A stretch of DNA of 12,557 nt. Source: an uncultured Lachnospiraceae bacterium (GTDB taxonomy: Bacteria; Bacillota; Clostridia; Lachnospirales; Lachnospiraceae). The number at the start of each line of letters is the position of its first letter. Position 1 is the stretch's first letter. Shown here in pieces: positions 6,239-12,466 of this stretch. The notes under the pieces are model-generated. The model made no database searches. It was not told the origin of the DNA and saw nothing but the letters and a program-made list of their open reading frames with translations. The stretch spans positions 1 through 12,557 of the forward strand of contig CAKRNX010000055.1 of assembly GCA_934371475.1 (NCBI GenBank). The letters run 5' to 3'. The position numbers and the translations under genes were made by a program.

Positions 6239-7408
6239 ATGGAAAACTACAGAGAATTATTGAAGCTGATTATCAATGAAAATCTGCGCCAGATGGTATT
6301 CAGCGGAGTGAAAAAAGAAGGTGCGGCGGTGAAGATCCGTGTCCGTCCGGTTGCGGCGAAAGGTGAAGTGGCCTTTCAGGCGGCTTCCTGGGACGGGAAA
6401 CAGGAGCGTCATGTAAACTATACAAAGAATGAACTGGAGGAGGCGGCTGTTAGATGGCTGGCGGAAGATTACCGCCAGATGCAGGCGGAGACACTGGAGA
6501 TGACCGCCTCTGCGCTTTGCAGCAAAAAGGGCAGGATTACCGTAAAAAAGAAGATGCGTCCGGTGAAACTGGAGGCGGCGCCGTTAGAGCATAACCGGAA
6601 AAAGCATTATATTCTGGAAGAAGGCAGGCCCGTGCCGTTTCTTGTGGAGTTGGGAGTTATGACGCCGGAGGGGAAAGTGGTTAACAGCCGTTATGACAAG
6701 TTCCGGCAGATCAACCGTTTTCTGGAGTTCGTCGAGGATATCTGTCCGAGCCTGCCGACAGGCCGTGAGCTTATGATGATCGATTTCGGATGCGGTAAAT
6801 CATATCTGACATTTGCGATGTATTATTATCTGAGGGAACGGAAGGGATTTGATGTGCGGATGATCGGCCTGGATCTGAAGGAGGATGTAATCCGGCACTG
6901 CAATGACCTGGCAGCCAGATTTCATTACGACAAGCTGCAGTTTCTGAACGGCGATATTGCGGATTATGAGGGAGTCAGCCAGGTGGATCTGGTAGTGACG
7001 CTGCATGCCTGTGACACGGCAACGGATTATGCGCTGGCCAAGGCAGTGGCGTGGAATGCGGGCGCGATTCTGTCAGTGCCGTGCTGTCAGCATGAGCTGA
7101 ACCGGCAGATGTCCAACAGAACGCTGGAGCCGGTGTTAAAATATGGGCTGCTGAAGGAGAGAATGGCAGCGCTGATCACGGACGGACTGCGGGCATCTAT
7201 GCTGGAGCAGCAGGGATATGACGTGCAGGTGCTGGAGTTTATTGATATGGAGCACACGCCGAAGAACATCCTGATTCGTGCGGTGAAAAAGAAGGGCTGT
7301 GCGAGAGTGACACCGGACTCCGTAAAACATCAGAGAGAAGAAAGCCTGGAGAAATGTATGGAGGCGCTGCAGGTACATCCTACGCTGCAGAGGCTGCTGC
7401 AGAAATAA
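6239..7408 (+). CDS. Class I SAM-dependent methyltransferase (METTL25/TRM13-like)
   Basis: A 389-residue soluble protein. A Lys- and Arg-rich N-terminal region (1-150) probably binds nucleic acid or protein. The Rossmann-like methyltransferase domain follows at about 150-350. Motif I is MIDFGCGKSYL (180-190), the acidic end of strand 2 is GLDLKEDVI (210-218), NGDIAD (237-242) is motif III-like, and LVVTLHACDTATDYAL (251-266) is the motif IV region. PCCQHEL (281-287) is a Cys/His motif typical of the Methyltransf_32 group that includes METTL25, GSTCD and TRM13-like proteins. An RNA substrate is therefore plausible but unproven. AAAAGGAG (6227-6234) precedes the ATG by 4 nt. It lies 47 bp after the lipoprotein gene, likely in the same operon although no functional link is obvious. 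Confidence 0.88.
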   Translation: MENYRELLKLIINENLRQMVFSGVKKEGAAVKIRVRPVAAKGEVAFQAASWDGKQERHVNYTKNELEEAAVRWLAEDYRQMQAETLEMTASALCSKKGRITVKKKMRPVKLEAAPLEHNRKKHYILEEGRPVPFLVELGVMTPEGKVVNSRYDKFRQINRFLEFVEDICPSLPTGRELMMIDFGCGKSYLTFAMYYYLRERKGFDVRMIGLDLKEDVIRHCNDLAARFHYDKLQFLNGDIADYEGVSQVDLVVTLHACDTATDYALAKAVAWNAGAILSVPCCQHELNRQMSNRTLEPVLKYGLLKERMAALITDGLRASMLEQQGYDVQVLEFIDMEHTPKNILIRAVKKKGCARVTPDSVKHQREESLEKCMEALQVHPTLQRLLQK

Positions 7409-7456
7409 CGTGTATTCGAATACCATTTCCGCAAACAGGAACCTGCCGTTTACAAA

Positions 7457-7885
7457 ATGACTTTTTCCGGCACACTCCAGCCATATTCGTACATTCTGCG
7501 GGAGACGGCATATGATATAGGGAGCAGAATATGGGGAGAACAGTGCGATATGACAGGTGATCTGTACACAAATCTGCTCCGGGAGGAAGCGCTGGAGGCA
7601 GAGGATATCTGCAGGCTGCAGACATTGTATCCGGCAACGGCGAAGCAGATCCGCGAGCAGGTGGAACAGGAGTGCGACAGGATGGAATATGCGGGCAGCC
7701 GGATGTTTGACGAGATGCCGGATGCTGTGATGGTGCGCCGTCAGGCCGGTGAAATTGCCGCAATGGCGGGAGCAGATCAGGAACCCTGGGGCGAAGATAT
7801 GGCCAGGGTTCTTCTTGTAGATGAAATGCACAGGAGGCGCAGCCGGTACCGCAGGCACCGGAGCTGGCGGGAGTATTCCTGGTGA
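7457..7885 (+). CDS. Small conserved-looking hypothetical protein
   Basis: A 142-residue protein I do not recognise as a named family. I have an uncertain recollection of similar uncharacterised clostridial proteins with DE.PD.VM.RR and Arg-rich ends. It is soluble, acidic in the middle (NLLREEALEAEDICRLQTLY, 39-58, then QIREQVEQECDRMEY) and very basic at the C-terminus (MHRRRSRYRRHRSWREYSW, 124-142), which could bind nucleic acid. No signal peptide or membrane helix. The start is uncertain: ATG 7457 has only AGGA 16 nt upstream, while ATG 7550 has GGGGAG 11 nt upstream and would give 111 residues. I keep the longer form because residues 10-30 look like continuous protein. It lies 48 bp after the methyltransferase, in the same frame, and is followed by a hairpin. 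Confidence 0.65.
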   Translation: MTFSGTLQPYSYILRETAYDIGSRIWGEQCDMTGDLYTNLLREEALEAEDICRLQTLYPATAKQIREQVEQECDRMEYAGSRMFDEMPDAVMVRRQAGEIAAMAGADQEPWGEDMARVLLVDEMHRRRSRYRRHRSWREYSW

Positions 7886-7892
7886 AACGGAT

Positions 7893-7930
7893 AAAAGCCG
7901 TGCCATCGCTTTGCGGTTGCGCGGCTGTTT
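7893..7930 (+). terminator. Hairpin terminator after the hypothetical gene
   Basis: AGCCGTGC (7896-7903) pairs with GCGCGGCT (7919-7926), one pair being G-T. The stem is extended internally by ATCGC/GCGGT around a TTT loop. It is followed by GTTT and then AAAG, so the U tract is weak. The 3' arm overlaps the -35 box of the next promoter, so termination of the operon and initiation of the next gene are tightly packed. Confidence 0.6.
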
Positions 7931-7945
7931 AAAGTCTGATAGAAT
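7917..7945 (+). promoter_or_regulatory. Promoter of the 823-residue protein gene
   Basis: -35 TTGCGC (7917-7922), a 17-bp spacer, and an extended -10 TGATAGAAT with the hexamer TAGAAT at 7940-7945. The predicted start is near 7952, leaving a leader of about 100 nt that contains two micro-ORFs and a repeat hairpin. Confidence 0.6.
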
Positions 7946-7971
7946 GGGAACCGACACAGGGGAGATAGGTC

Positions 7972-7989
7972 ATGCAGATGCATGCATGA
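7972..7989 (+). other. Micro-ORF MQMHA in the leader
   Basis: ATG CAG ATG CAT GCA TGA starts 7 nt after a good ribosome site AGGGGAG (7958-7964). It encodes five residues, too short for a stable protein. This is the best-placed start codon in the leader, although the long frame beginning at 7982 overlaps it in another frame. It could be a regulatory leader peptide or chance. Confidence 0.35.
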
Positions 7990-7999
7990 CGTGCGCCTT

Positions 8000-8028
8000 G
8001 CAGCAAGAATACAGGGGGCATTCTTGAA
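8000..8028 (+). repeat. GCAGCAAGAAT hairpin repeat, copy 1
   Basis: GCAGCAAGAAT followed by a G-rich loop and CATTCTTGAA, forming a stem CAAGAAT/ATTCTTG (8004-8010 and 8020-8026). Nearly the same sequence lies at 11552-11579, where it is clearly outside any gene. Its presence here argues that this stretch is leader and not coding sequence, which moves the next gene's start to 8054. Confidence 0.65.
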
Positions 8029-8045
8029 GCTTGAAGGAGAGACAG

Positions 8046-8057
8046 ATGCATTTATGA
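8046..8057 (+). other. Micro-ORF MHL overlapping the next start
   Basis: ATG CAT TTA TGA, 6 nt after AAGGAG (8034-8039). Its TGA stop overlaps the ATG of the large gene in an ATGA arrangement, the classic geometry for translational coupling. The large gene's own spacing from that ribosome site is 14 nt, which is long, so re-initiation is a reasonable inference. It may also be chance. Confidence 0.35.
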
Positions 8058-10525
8058 GAGAACGAATCAGAAAAATCAGAAATATGGTGATCCATATCGC
8101 CGTTCTGATTGTCATATTCCTGGGTGCGGTGCTGGTGTTTCACCGCCTGATGAATCAGGCAGCGCCTGATCTGGCAGAGACAATGCAAAATTCGACATTT
8201 CCGCTGGTATATATGCAGAAAGACGGTGTGAGGTACAACTGTCTTCACGGTTATGCCAGGGAGATGGATCCGTCCGGGATCAGAGACAGCATTACACCGC
8301 TGGATTCCGACAGGGAGCTGGATATCCAGATCCAGACATTCAGCAGCGCAGTGGACAGTGTCACGTACGAGGTGACGAGCCTGGACGGTTTGGATACGCT
8401 GGAGAACACCAAGGTCATTAAACTGGTGAAGGACGGCGATTACCTGGATGCAACGCTGGCACTTCAGAATAAGATGCTGATGAACCAGGAGTATATGCTG
8501 AAGATCCAGGTTGTCAGCGGCGGACGCAGTATTTATTACTACACGCACATCCTGCTGGCGGACGGGCTGCATACGGCAGATTATCTGAATTATGTCAGTG
8601 GATTTTATGACAAATGCGTCAACGGCACAGATCTGAATACGATCGGTGCTGCGGTGGAGCCGGATGAGACGACGGATGAAGAGCAGACGCTGGCTTATAT
8701 GGACATTCACGACAGCGTGGCACAGCTGACCTGGGCAAACTTAAATCCGCAGGTTTATTACAAGCCGACACCGCGGCTGAAGGAGATCAACACAAATACG
8801 GCGACTTTGACGCTGGATTACCGGATTGCATCGGTCAATGCTTCAGGCATTACTGAGATCTTCAATGTCAGCGAATATTATCGGGTGCGTTATACGGACA
8901 GCCGTGTGTATCTGCTGAATTTTGAGCGGACGACGGATGAAATATTCAATCCAGACAATGATGTGATCCAGAGCAAGGGGATTAATCTTGGCATTACACA
9001 GAAGTCTGTGGAATACGCGAGCAATCAGAGAAACCGCGTGGTGGCTTTTGTGCAGGAAGATGAGTTGTGGACGTATGATGTCAGCTCCGGAAAGCTGACG
9101 CAGATATTCAGTTTCCCGCAGAAAGAAAATATGGATTATCGCGATTTTTACGATGCCAACACGATAAAGATCCTTGGCATCAGCGATGAAGGAGATGTGT
9201 GGTTTACTGTGTCCGGCTACATGAACCGGGGGAATCACGAGGGAGAGAACGGTGTCGGCGTCTATTACTATGAAGCGGCTTCCGGCATGGTAGATGAAAA
9301 AATTTTCCTGGCCAGTGAAGAAAGCGGTGAGCTTCTGCAGGAAGATGTGGAGGGACTTGCCTACATATCAGAGGACGGCTCCACATTCAGCGTGCTGATA
9401 GACGGCACGGTGTACCAGGTGGATCTGAACAGCCGTACCTACCAGGAAGTGATTACAGGCGTGGCAAGAAACTGTCATGCATCTTCCCGGTCCGGCAGAT
9501 ATTTTGCATGGCTGCCGGAGGGAGAAGAGTACGGTTCCTCTGAGATGACCGTAATGGACATGGAACAGGGAACTACGAGACAGATCACTGCCGGCAGCGA
9601 TGAGTATATCCGTCCGGTGTGCTATATGGATGAAGATCTGGTTTGCGGTACAGCTAAAAAGAGCGATGTTGATACCTCCAAAGGAGGCGACAGCATGTTT
9701 CCCATGTACCGGCTGCTGATTGAAGACGGGGAGGGAACGGTCATCAAAGATTATCAGCCGTCCGGCTGCTATGTGACAGATGTATCGCAGACTGACAATA
9801 TGCTGACGCTGACAAGAATGGTAAAAAATGGCGATTCTTTTGCGGAAGGAACAGAGGATCATATTGTCAGCACCGATACCGAGGAAGCGGTGTCCATGGG
9901 CATTTCCACCCAGACTACAGACCGCAAGCAGACAGAGGTGCTGCTGCGCGTGGGAAGCACGCTTTCCGGCAAAGAACCACAGATATCGCGGAGCAAGGTG
10001 CTGACGTATGATACATCGAGAACCATTGAGCTTCCCGGCGGAACGGATAACCGCAGCTACTATTATGTATACGCAGGCGGACGTATGATGGAGGTATGCA
10101 GCTATGCAAACCAGGCGATACAGATAGCGGATGCCAATGTGGGCGTAGTGGTGGACAGTCAGCAGAATTATGTCTGGGTGAGAGGAGATAAAAATACCAG
10201 AGTAGAGCTGAATCTGGAAAAGCTGCCTGCGATCATGACGGCAGGTACGACAGATCTGGCGCAGATTGAGTCCGGAACGGGAAAAGCGGCGGTGGATCTG
10301 AGCGGCTGTACGCTGGAACAGGTACTGTATTTTGTCAGCCACGGCAGACCGGTCATTGCCATGACGGCGGATGGTCCGGTGACGATCGTAGGATATGATG
10401 AATATAATACGTATCTGGTAGATCCGGACGGAACCGAGTGGTATTATGCGGGAATGAATGACAGCACGGAAATGTTTGAGGCTGCAGGAAATATCTTTAT
10501 CAGTTATCTGGATGAGGATGTGTAG
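8054..10525 (+). CDS. Membrane-anchored propeller-like protein with inactive C39-like C-terminus
   Basis: An 823-residue protein from ATG 8054. A short basic N-terminus (MRERIRKIRN) leads into one hydrophobic anchor (about 11-31), so the bulk should lie outside the cell. Residues about 50-250 resemble an extracytoplasmic sensor or binding region with no motif I know. Residues about 315-560 contain repeats of the form 'VVAFVQEDELWTYDVSSGKL', 'FSVLIDGTVYQVDLNSRTY' and 'YFAWLPEG...MTVMDMEQGTTRQIT', typical of beta-propeller blades. The last about 75 residues (CTLEQVLYFVSHGRPVIAM, DGPVTIVGYDEY, VDPDG) follow the second half of a Peptidase_C39_2 domain. The position where the catalytic His precedes the VGYD strand is Gly774, and the N-terminal half with the catalytic Cys is absent. 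A binding rather than proteolytic role is inferred. An in-frame ATG at 7982 is rejected because the extension encodes a repeat hairpin. It has its own promoter. Confidence 0.8.
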   Translation: MRERIRKIRNMVIHIAVLIVIFLGAVLVFHRLMNQAAPDLAETMQNSTFPLVYMQKDGVRYNCLHGYAREMDPSGIRDSITPLDSDRELDIQIQTFSSAVDSVTYEVTSLDGLDTLENTKVIKLVKDGDYLDATLALQNKMLMNQEYMLKIQVVSGGRSIYYYTHILLADGLHTADYLNYVSGFYDKCVNGTDLNTIGAAVEPDETTDEEQTLAYMDIHDSVAQLTWANLNPQVYYKPTPRLKEINTNTATLTLDYRIASVNASGITEIFNVSEYYRVRYTDSRVYLLNFERTTDEIFNPDNDVIQSKGINLGITQKSVEYASNQRNRVVAFVQEDELWTYDVSSGKLTQIFSFPQKENMDYRDFYDANTIKILGISDEGDVWFTVSGYMNRGNHEGENGVGVYYYEAASGMVDEKIFLASEESGELLQEDVEGLAYISEDGSTFSVLIDGTVYQVDLNSRTYQEVITGVARNCHASSRSGRYFAWLPEGEEYGSSEMTVMDMEQGTTRQITAGSDEYIRPVCYMDEDLVCGTAKKSDVDTSKGGDSMFPMYRLLIEDGEGTVIKDYQPSGCYVTDVSQTDNMLTLTRMVKNGDSFAEGTEDHIVSTDTEEAVSMGISTQTTDRKQTEVLLRVGSTLSGKEPQISRSKVLTYDTSRTIELPGGTDNRSYYYVYAGGRMMEVCSYANQAIQIADANVGVVVDSQQNYVWVRGDKNTRVELNLEKLPAIMTAGTTDLAQIESGTGKAAVDLSGCTLEQVLYFVSHGRPVIAMTADGPVTIVGYDEYNTYLVDPDGTEWYYAGMNDSTEMFEAAGNIFISYLDEDV

Positions 10526-10624
10526 CGTTGGGATGGCGCAGCGTTCCGGCTGAGTACGAAGTACGCATCCGCCCGGGCGATCCGGGAGAAAGCGTTTTGA
10601 TGTGATATTGCATTACTGAGGAAT

Positions 10625-10688
10625 AAACAAAAAAGATGTGCATATCGGTGAGAGAACTTCTCATCTGATACGCACATCTTTTTTGTTT
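10625..10688. terminator. Bidirectional terminator, 17-bp perfect stem
   Basis: The arms AAACAAAAAAGATGTGC (10625-10641) and GCACATCTTTTTTGTTT (10672-10688) are perfectly complementary. The 30-nt loop folds again (TGAGA/TCTCA). The T run on the plus strand ends the 823-residue gene transcript, and the mirror-image A run serves queT on the minus strand. The preceding stretch 10526-10624 contains nothing I can identify. Confidence 0.88.
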
Positions 10689-10715
10689 CACAGGAAATTG
10701 CGTCCTGTGGAACAA
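10687..10715 (+). repeat. TTCACAGGAAATTGCG repeat module, copy 2
   Basis: An exact 16-bp match to 287-302, again starting within the right arm of a terminator. Here CACAGGA pairs with TCCTGTG across AATTGCG, and the pairing extends outward (TTGTTTCACAGGA with TCCTGTGGAACAA, one mismatch). Because that arm overlaps the terminator's right arm (10683-10688), the two hairpins compete. Confidence 0.6.
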
Positions 10716-10752
10716 AAAGCCTCCGGCGGAATGCAAATTCCTGATGAAAAAA

Positions 10753-11250
10753 TTAATTCTGAATAAAATCTGTATGGAAAATAGTGTTCTTATAGCGATC
10801 CAGCGCGGTCAGCAGGAACATTCCCAGCACACCGCAGGATACAATCTCACCGATCCCCACGGTCAGCATCATGAAAGGAATAGGCAGGACGATCTTGTAT
10901 CCGTAACGAAGGACAAGCGGTACGATCACGATGTTGGATACAATGGGAGGAACGGGAGCCAGGAATCTGTGCTTGCGAAGCATCCATGTTCCCATTGCGC
11001 CGATCAGTGTGGCAAGGCTGCCGAACACGATATCGGGCAGGATTGCTCCGCCTGTAATGTTGCCGATCAGACAGCCGACAAACAGTCCCGGGATGGCAGC
11101 GGGCGTAAAGAACGGAAGCACCGTCAGGGCTTCTGAGATACGCACCTGTACCTCGCCGAAGCTGAAGGGAGCGAACACCATGGTCAGCACCACGTAGATA
11201 GCTGCAATGATCGCAGCCTGGGTCAGAAATAACACTTTTTTGTTTCTCAT
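10753..11250 (-). CDS. queT: QueT-family queuosine-precursor ECF transporter S component
   Basis: A 165-residue integral membrane protein with five to six hydrophobic segments. The family signature is clear: QAAIIAAIYVVLTMVFAPFSFG (11-32), then VQVRISEALTVLPFFTPAAIPGLFVGCLIGN (35-65), GGAILPDIVFGSLATLIGA (67-85) and VPPIVSNIVIVPLVL (99-113). QueT is the substrate-binding S component that works with a shared ECF energising module to import the queuosine precursors preQ0/preQ1 for tRNA modification. The shared EcfA/EcfT genes are not in this window, as is normal for group II ECF systems. The assignment is strengthened by a preQ1-I riboswitch at 11261-11302. The ATG is 10 nt from the AAGGAG at 11266-11261. 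It converges with the 823-residue protein gene and is divergent from purO. Confidence 0.94.
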   Translation of the reverse strand: MRNKKVLFLTQAAIIAAIYVVLTMVFAPFSFGEVQVRISEALTVLPFFTPAAIPGLFVGCLIGNITGGAILPDIVFGSLATLIGAMGTWMLRKHRFLAPVPPIVSNIVIVPLVLRYGYKIVLPIPFMMLTVGIGEIVSCGVLGMFLLTALDRYKNTIFHTDFIQN

Positions 11251-11260
11251 ATTCAGTTTT

Positions 11261-11302
11261 CTCCTTTAGTTTTGTTTTACGAGTGGAAGGTCACGAACAC
11301 TC
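11261..11302 (-). promoter_or_regulatory. preQ1-I riboswitch controlling queT translation
   Basis: On the minus strand, stem P1 is GAGTG (11302-11298) with CACTC (11285-11281), enclosing a 12-nt loop TTCGTGACCTTC. The A-rich tail GTAAAACAAAACTAAAGGAG follows. This matches the preQ1-I architecture, where the A-rich strand lies along P1 and the loop pairs with the 3' end. Here CCTT of the loop can pair with AAGG of the ribosome binding site, as in the translational Thermoanaerobacter tengcongensis type, whose tail ACAAAAC is shared. Ligand binding should hide the ribosome site and lower queT translation. Confidence 0.87.
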
Positions 11303-11335
11303 GATTCATTTTCACGCGGCAGCAAGGCAGACGGC

Positions 11336-11422
11336 CATATCTGACATGGACATATGACAGATGCCGCGGAGGCATATACCGCAGGGTATACGACCTACGC
11401 CGGAAATCGGCGGGCAGACCCG
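11336..11422 (-). other. Array of tandem stem-loops in the queT leader
   Basis: Four small perfect hairpins in a row: ATGCC-GCGGA-GGCAT (11361-11375), TATACC-GCA-GGTATA-type pairing (11375-11390), CGCCG-GAAAT-CGGCG (11398-11412) and CGGG-CAGA-CCCG (11411-11422). A fifth, weaker one, ATCTG...CAGAT (11339-11362), overlaps the first. With the queT promoter at 11460-11488 all lie in its leader, upstream of the preQ1 riboswitch. No coding sequence was seen here. The array matches no RNA family I recognise. Confidence 0.5.
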
Positions 11423-11459
11423 GATAAGACCTTGTTTTTGTGAGCCTGCAACGGATGTG

Positions 11460-11488
11460 AGTATAACATACAGAGAGAGGAATGTAAA
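11460..11488 (-). promoter_or_regulatory. Promoter of queT
   Basis: On the minus strand, -35 TTTACA (11488-11483), a 17-bp spacer and -10 TATACT (11465-11460) preceded by TGT, giving an extended -10 TGTTATACT. Transcription would start near 11453, about 200 nt before the queT start. The resulting leader contains the hairpin array and the riboswitch. Confidence 0.65.
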
Positions 11489-11551
11489 GCGGGTAAAAAG
11501 ATATAAGCATTCTTCTAAAATAAATATCAGATGTGAGATGACTCCAACTTC

Positions 11552-11579
11552 GCAGCAAGAATGCCGGGGCATTCTTGAA
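11552..11579 (+). repeat. GCAGCAAGAAT hairpin repeat, copy 2
   Basis: Contains a 10-bp perfect stem CAAGAATGCC (11556-11565) and GGCATTCTTG (11568-11577) around GG. It shares GCAGCAAGAAT and GGGGCATTCTTGAA with 8000-8028. It lies just upstream of the purO promoter and downstream of nothing transcribed toward it, so it is not obviously a terminator. Likely a member of a dispersed palindromic repeat family. Confidence 0.7.
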
Positions 11580-11596
11580 CAGCTTACTGAAAAGTA

Positions 11597-11625
11597 TTGA
11601 TTTTTCAGGAAAATAATGATATGTT
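11597..11625 (+). promoter_or_regulatory. Promoter of purO
   Basis: -35 TTGATT (11597-11602), 17-bp spacer, extended -10 TGATATGTT with the hexamer TATGTT at 11620-11625. The predicted start near 11632 coincides with the first stem of the ZTP riboswitch, which supports both calls. Confidence 0.7.
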
Positions 11626-11629
11626 GTAA

Positions 11630-11700
11630 GTGCTCATATAACTGACGGAAGTGGGATGACCACAGGGAGTATGAGCCGAGGGAAGCCGACCGTCTGGGCA
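11630..11700 (+). promoter_or_regulatory. ZTP/ZMP (pfl) riboswitch of purO
   Basis: P1 is GCTCATA (11632-11638) with TATGAGC (11670-11676). Between them are CTGACGGAA, a GTGG...CCAC hairpin and AGGGAG, all in pfl-motif order. The 3' element CCGTCTGGGC (11690-11699) matches the highly conserved CCGCCUGGGC strand. The pseudoknot is GACGG (11644-11648) with CCGTC (11690-11694). The riboswitch senses AICAR nucleotides (ZMP/ZTP) that accumulate when 10-formyl-tetrahydrofolate is low. Its placement before a late purine gene fits exactly. Confidence 0.93.
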
Positions 11701-11730
11701 CAGAGATGTGACAGGGGTGGGCTTATTTTT
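11683..11730 (+). terminator. Riboswitch-controlled intrinsic terminator
   Basis: AAGCCGACC (11683-11691) pairs with GGTGGGCTT (11716-11724) with one mismatch, followed by ATTTTT (11725-11730). The ACC end of the 5' arm overlaps the CC of the pseudoknot strand CCGTC (11690-11694). Ligand-stabilised pseudoknot and terminator thus exclude each other, which predicts that ZMP/ZTP turns purO on. Confidence 0.7.
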
Positions 11731-11751
11731 ATGGATGAAGGAGAAGAACGT

Positions 11752-12465
11752 ATGGAAATGATTTCTTTACAGAAGGAACTGAGAGAGAACAGCTATCCGG
11801 GCAGAGGAATTGTGATCGGCCGCTCCCAGGATGGCACCAAGGCAGTGGCTGCCTACTTTATTATGGGAAGAAGCGAGAACAGCAGGAACCGTGTGTTTGT
11901 AGAGGACGGAGAGGGCATCCGGACCCAGGCGTTTGATCCTGCAAAATTGACAGATCCCAGCCTGATTATCTATGCTCCGGTGCGCGTGCTGGGGAACAAG
12001 ACGATTGTGACCAACGGAGATCAGACAGATACGATCTATGAAGGAATGGATCATCAGCTGACGTTTGAACAGTCGCTGCGCAGCCGTGAGTTCGAACCGG
12101 ATGCGCCCAACTATACTCCGCGTATTTCCGGAATTCTTCATATCGAAAATAATAGATTTAGTTACGCCATGTCTATCCTCAAAAGCAATCAGGGAAATCC
12201 TGCAGCGTGCAACCGCTATACGTTTGCATATGAGAACTGCGTGGCAGGAGAAGGACATTTCATTCACACGTATCGATGTGATGGAAATCCGCTTCCAAGC
12301 TTTGAGGGAGAACCGAAACTGGTAGCGGTTCAAAATAATATCGATGAATTTGCATCTGAACTCTGGGAGAATCTGAACGAAGAAAACAAAGTGTCTCTGT
12401 TCGTGCGCTATATCAATATCGCAGATGGAAGCTATGAGACTAGAATTATCAATAAAAACAAATAA
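11752..12465 (+). CDS. purO: IMP cyclohydrolase (PurO-like family)
   Basis: A 237-residue soluble protein whose segments SYPGRGIVIGRSQDG (14-28), AAYFIMGRSENSRNRVF (33-49), ISGILH and NRYTFAYENCVAGEGHFIHTY are those of the IMP_cyclohyd family (PF07826). The enzyme closes FAICAR to IMP, the final step of de novo purine synthesis. In this scheme a separate protein does the AICAR formyltransferase step in place of bifunctional PurH. The start at 11752 has AAGGAG (11738-11743) 8 nt upstream; the ATG at 11731 lies within the terminator tail and longer extensions would translate the riboswitch. Regulation by the ZTP riboswitch is expected, since ZMP is two steps upstream of its product. A partner formyltransferase gene may lie just to the right of the window; this is inference. 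Confidence 0.88.
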   Translation: MEMISLQKELRENSYPGRGIVIGRSQDGTKAVAAYFIMGRSENSRNRVFVEDGEGIRTQAFDPAKLTDPSLIIYAPVRVLGNKTIVTNGDQTDTIYEGMDHQLTFEQSLRSREFEPDAPNYTPRISGILHIENNRFSYAMSILKSNQGNPAACNRYTFAYENCVAGEGHFIHTYRCDGNPLPSFEGEPKLVAVQNNIDEFASELWENLNEENKVSLFVRYINIADGSYETRIINKNK

Positions 12466-12466
12466 T

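Noticed and set aside
7982..8053. A 24-residue N-terminal extension of the large membrane protein
   Set aside because: The extension encodes a hairpin repeat that is intergenic elsewhere. Its ATG is 17 nt from the nearest ribosome site, and the signal-anchor arrangement is better with the start at 8054.
10744..11197. Plus-strand open frames of 88 and 130 codons antisense to queT
   Set aside because: They are shadows of a membrane protein gene whose own frame shows the full QueT signature, riboswitch and promoter.
11390..11425. Possible TPP riboswitch because of GGCGTAGG on the minus strand
   Set aside because: The conserved CUGAGA element and the rest of the TPP core are absent. The match is confined to a few bases of a simple hairpin.
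11656..11751. N-terminal extension of purO through the riboswitch
   Set aside because: It would translate the ZTP aptamer and its terminator. The ATG at 11752 has a proper ribosome site.
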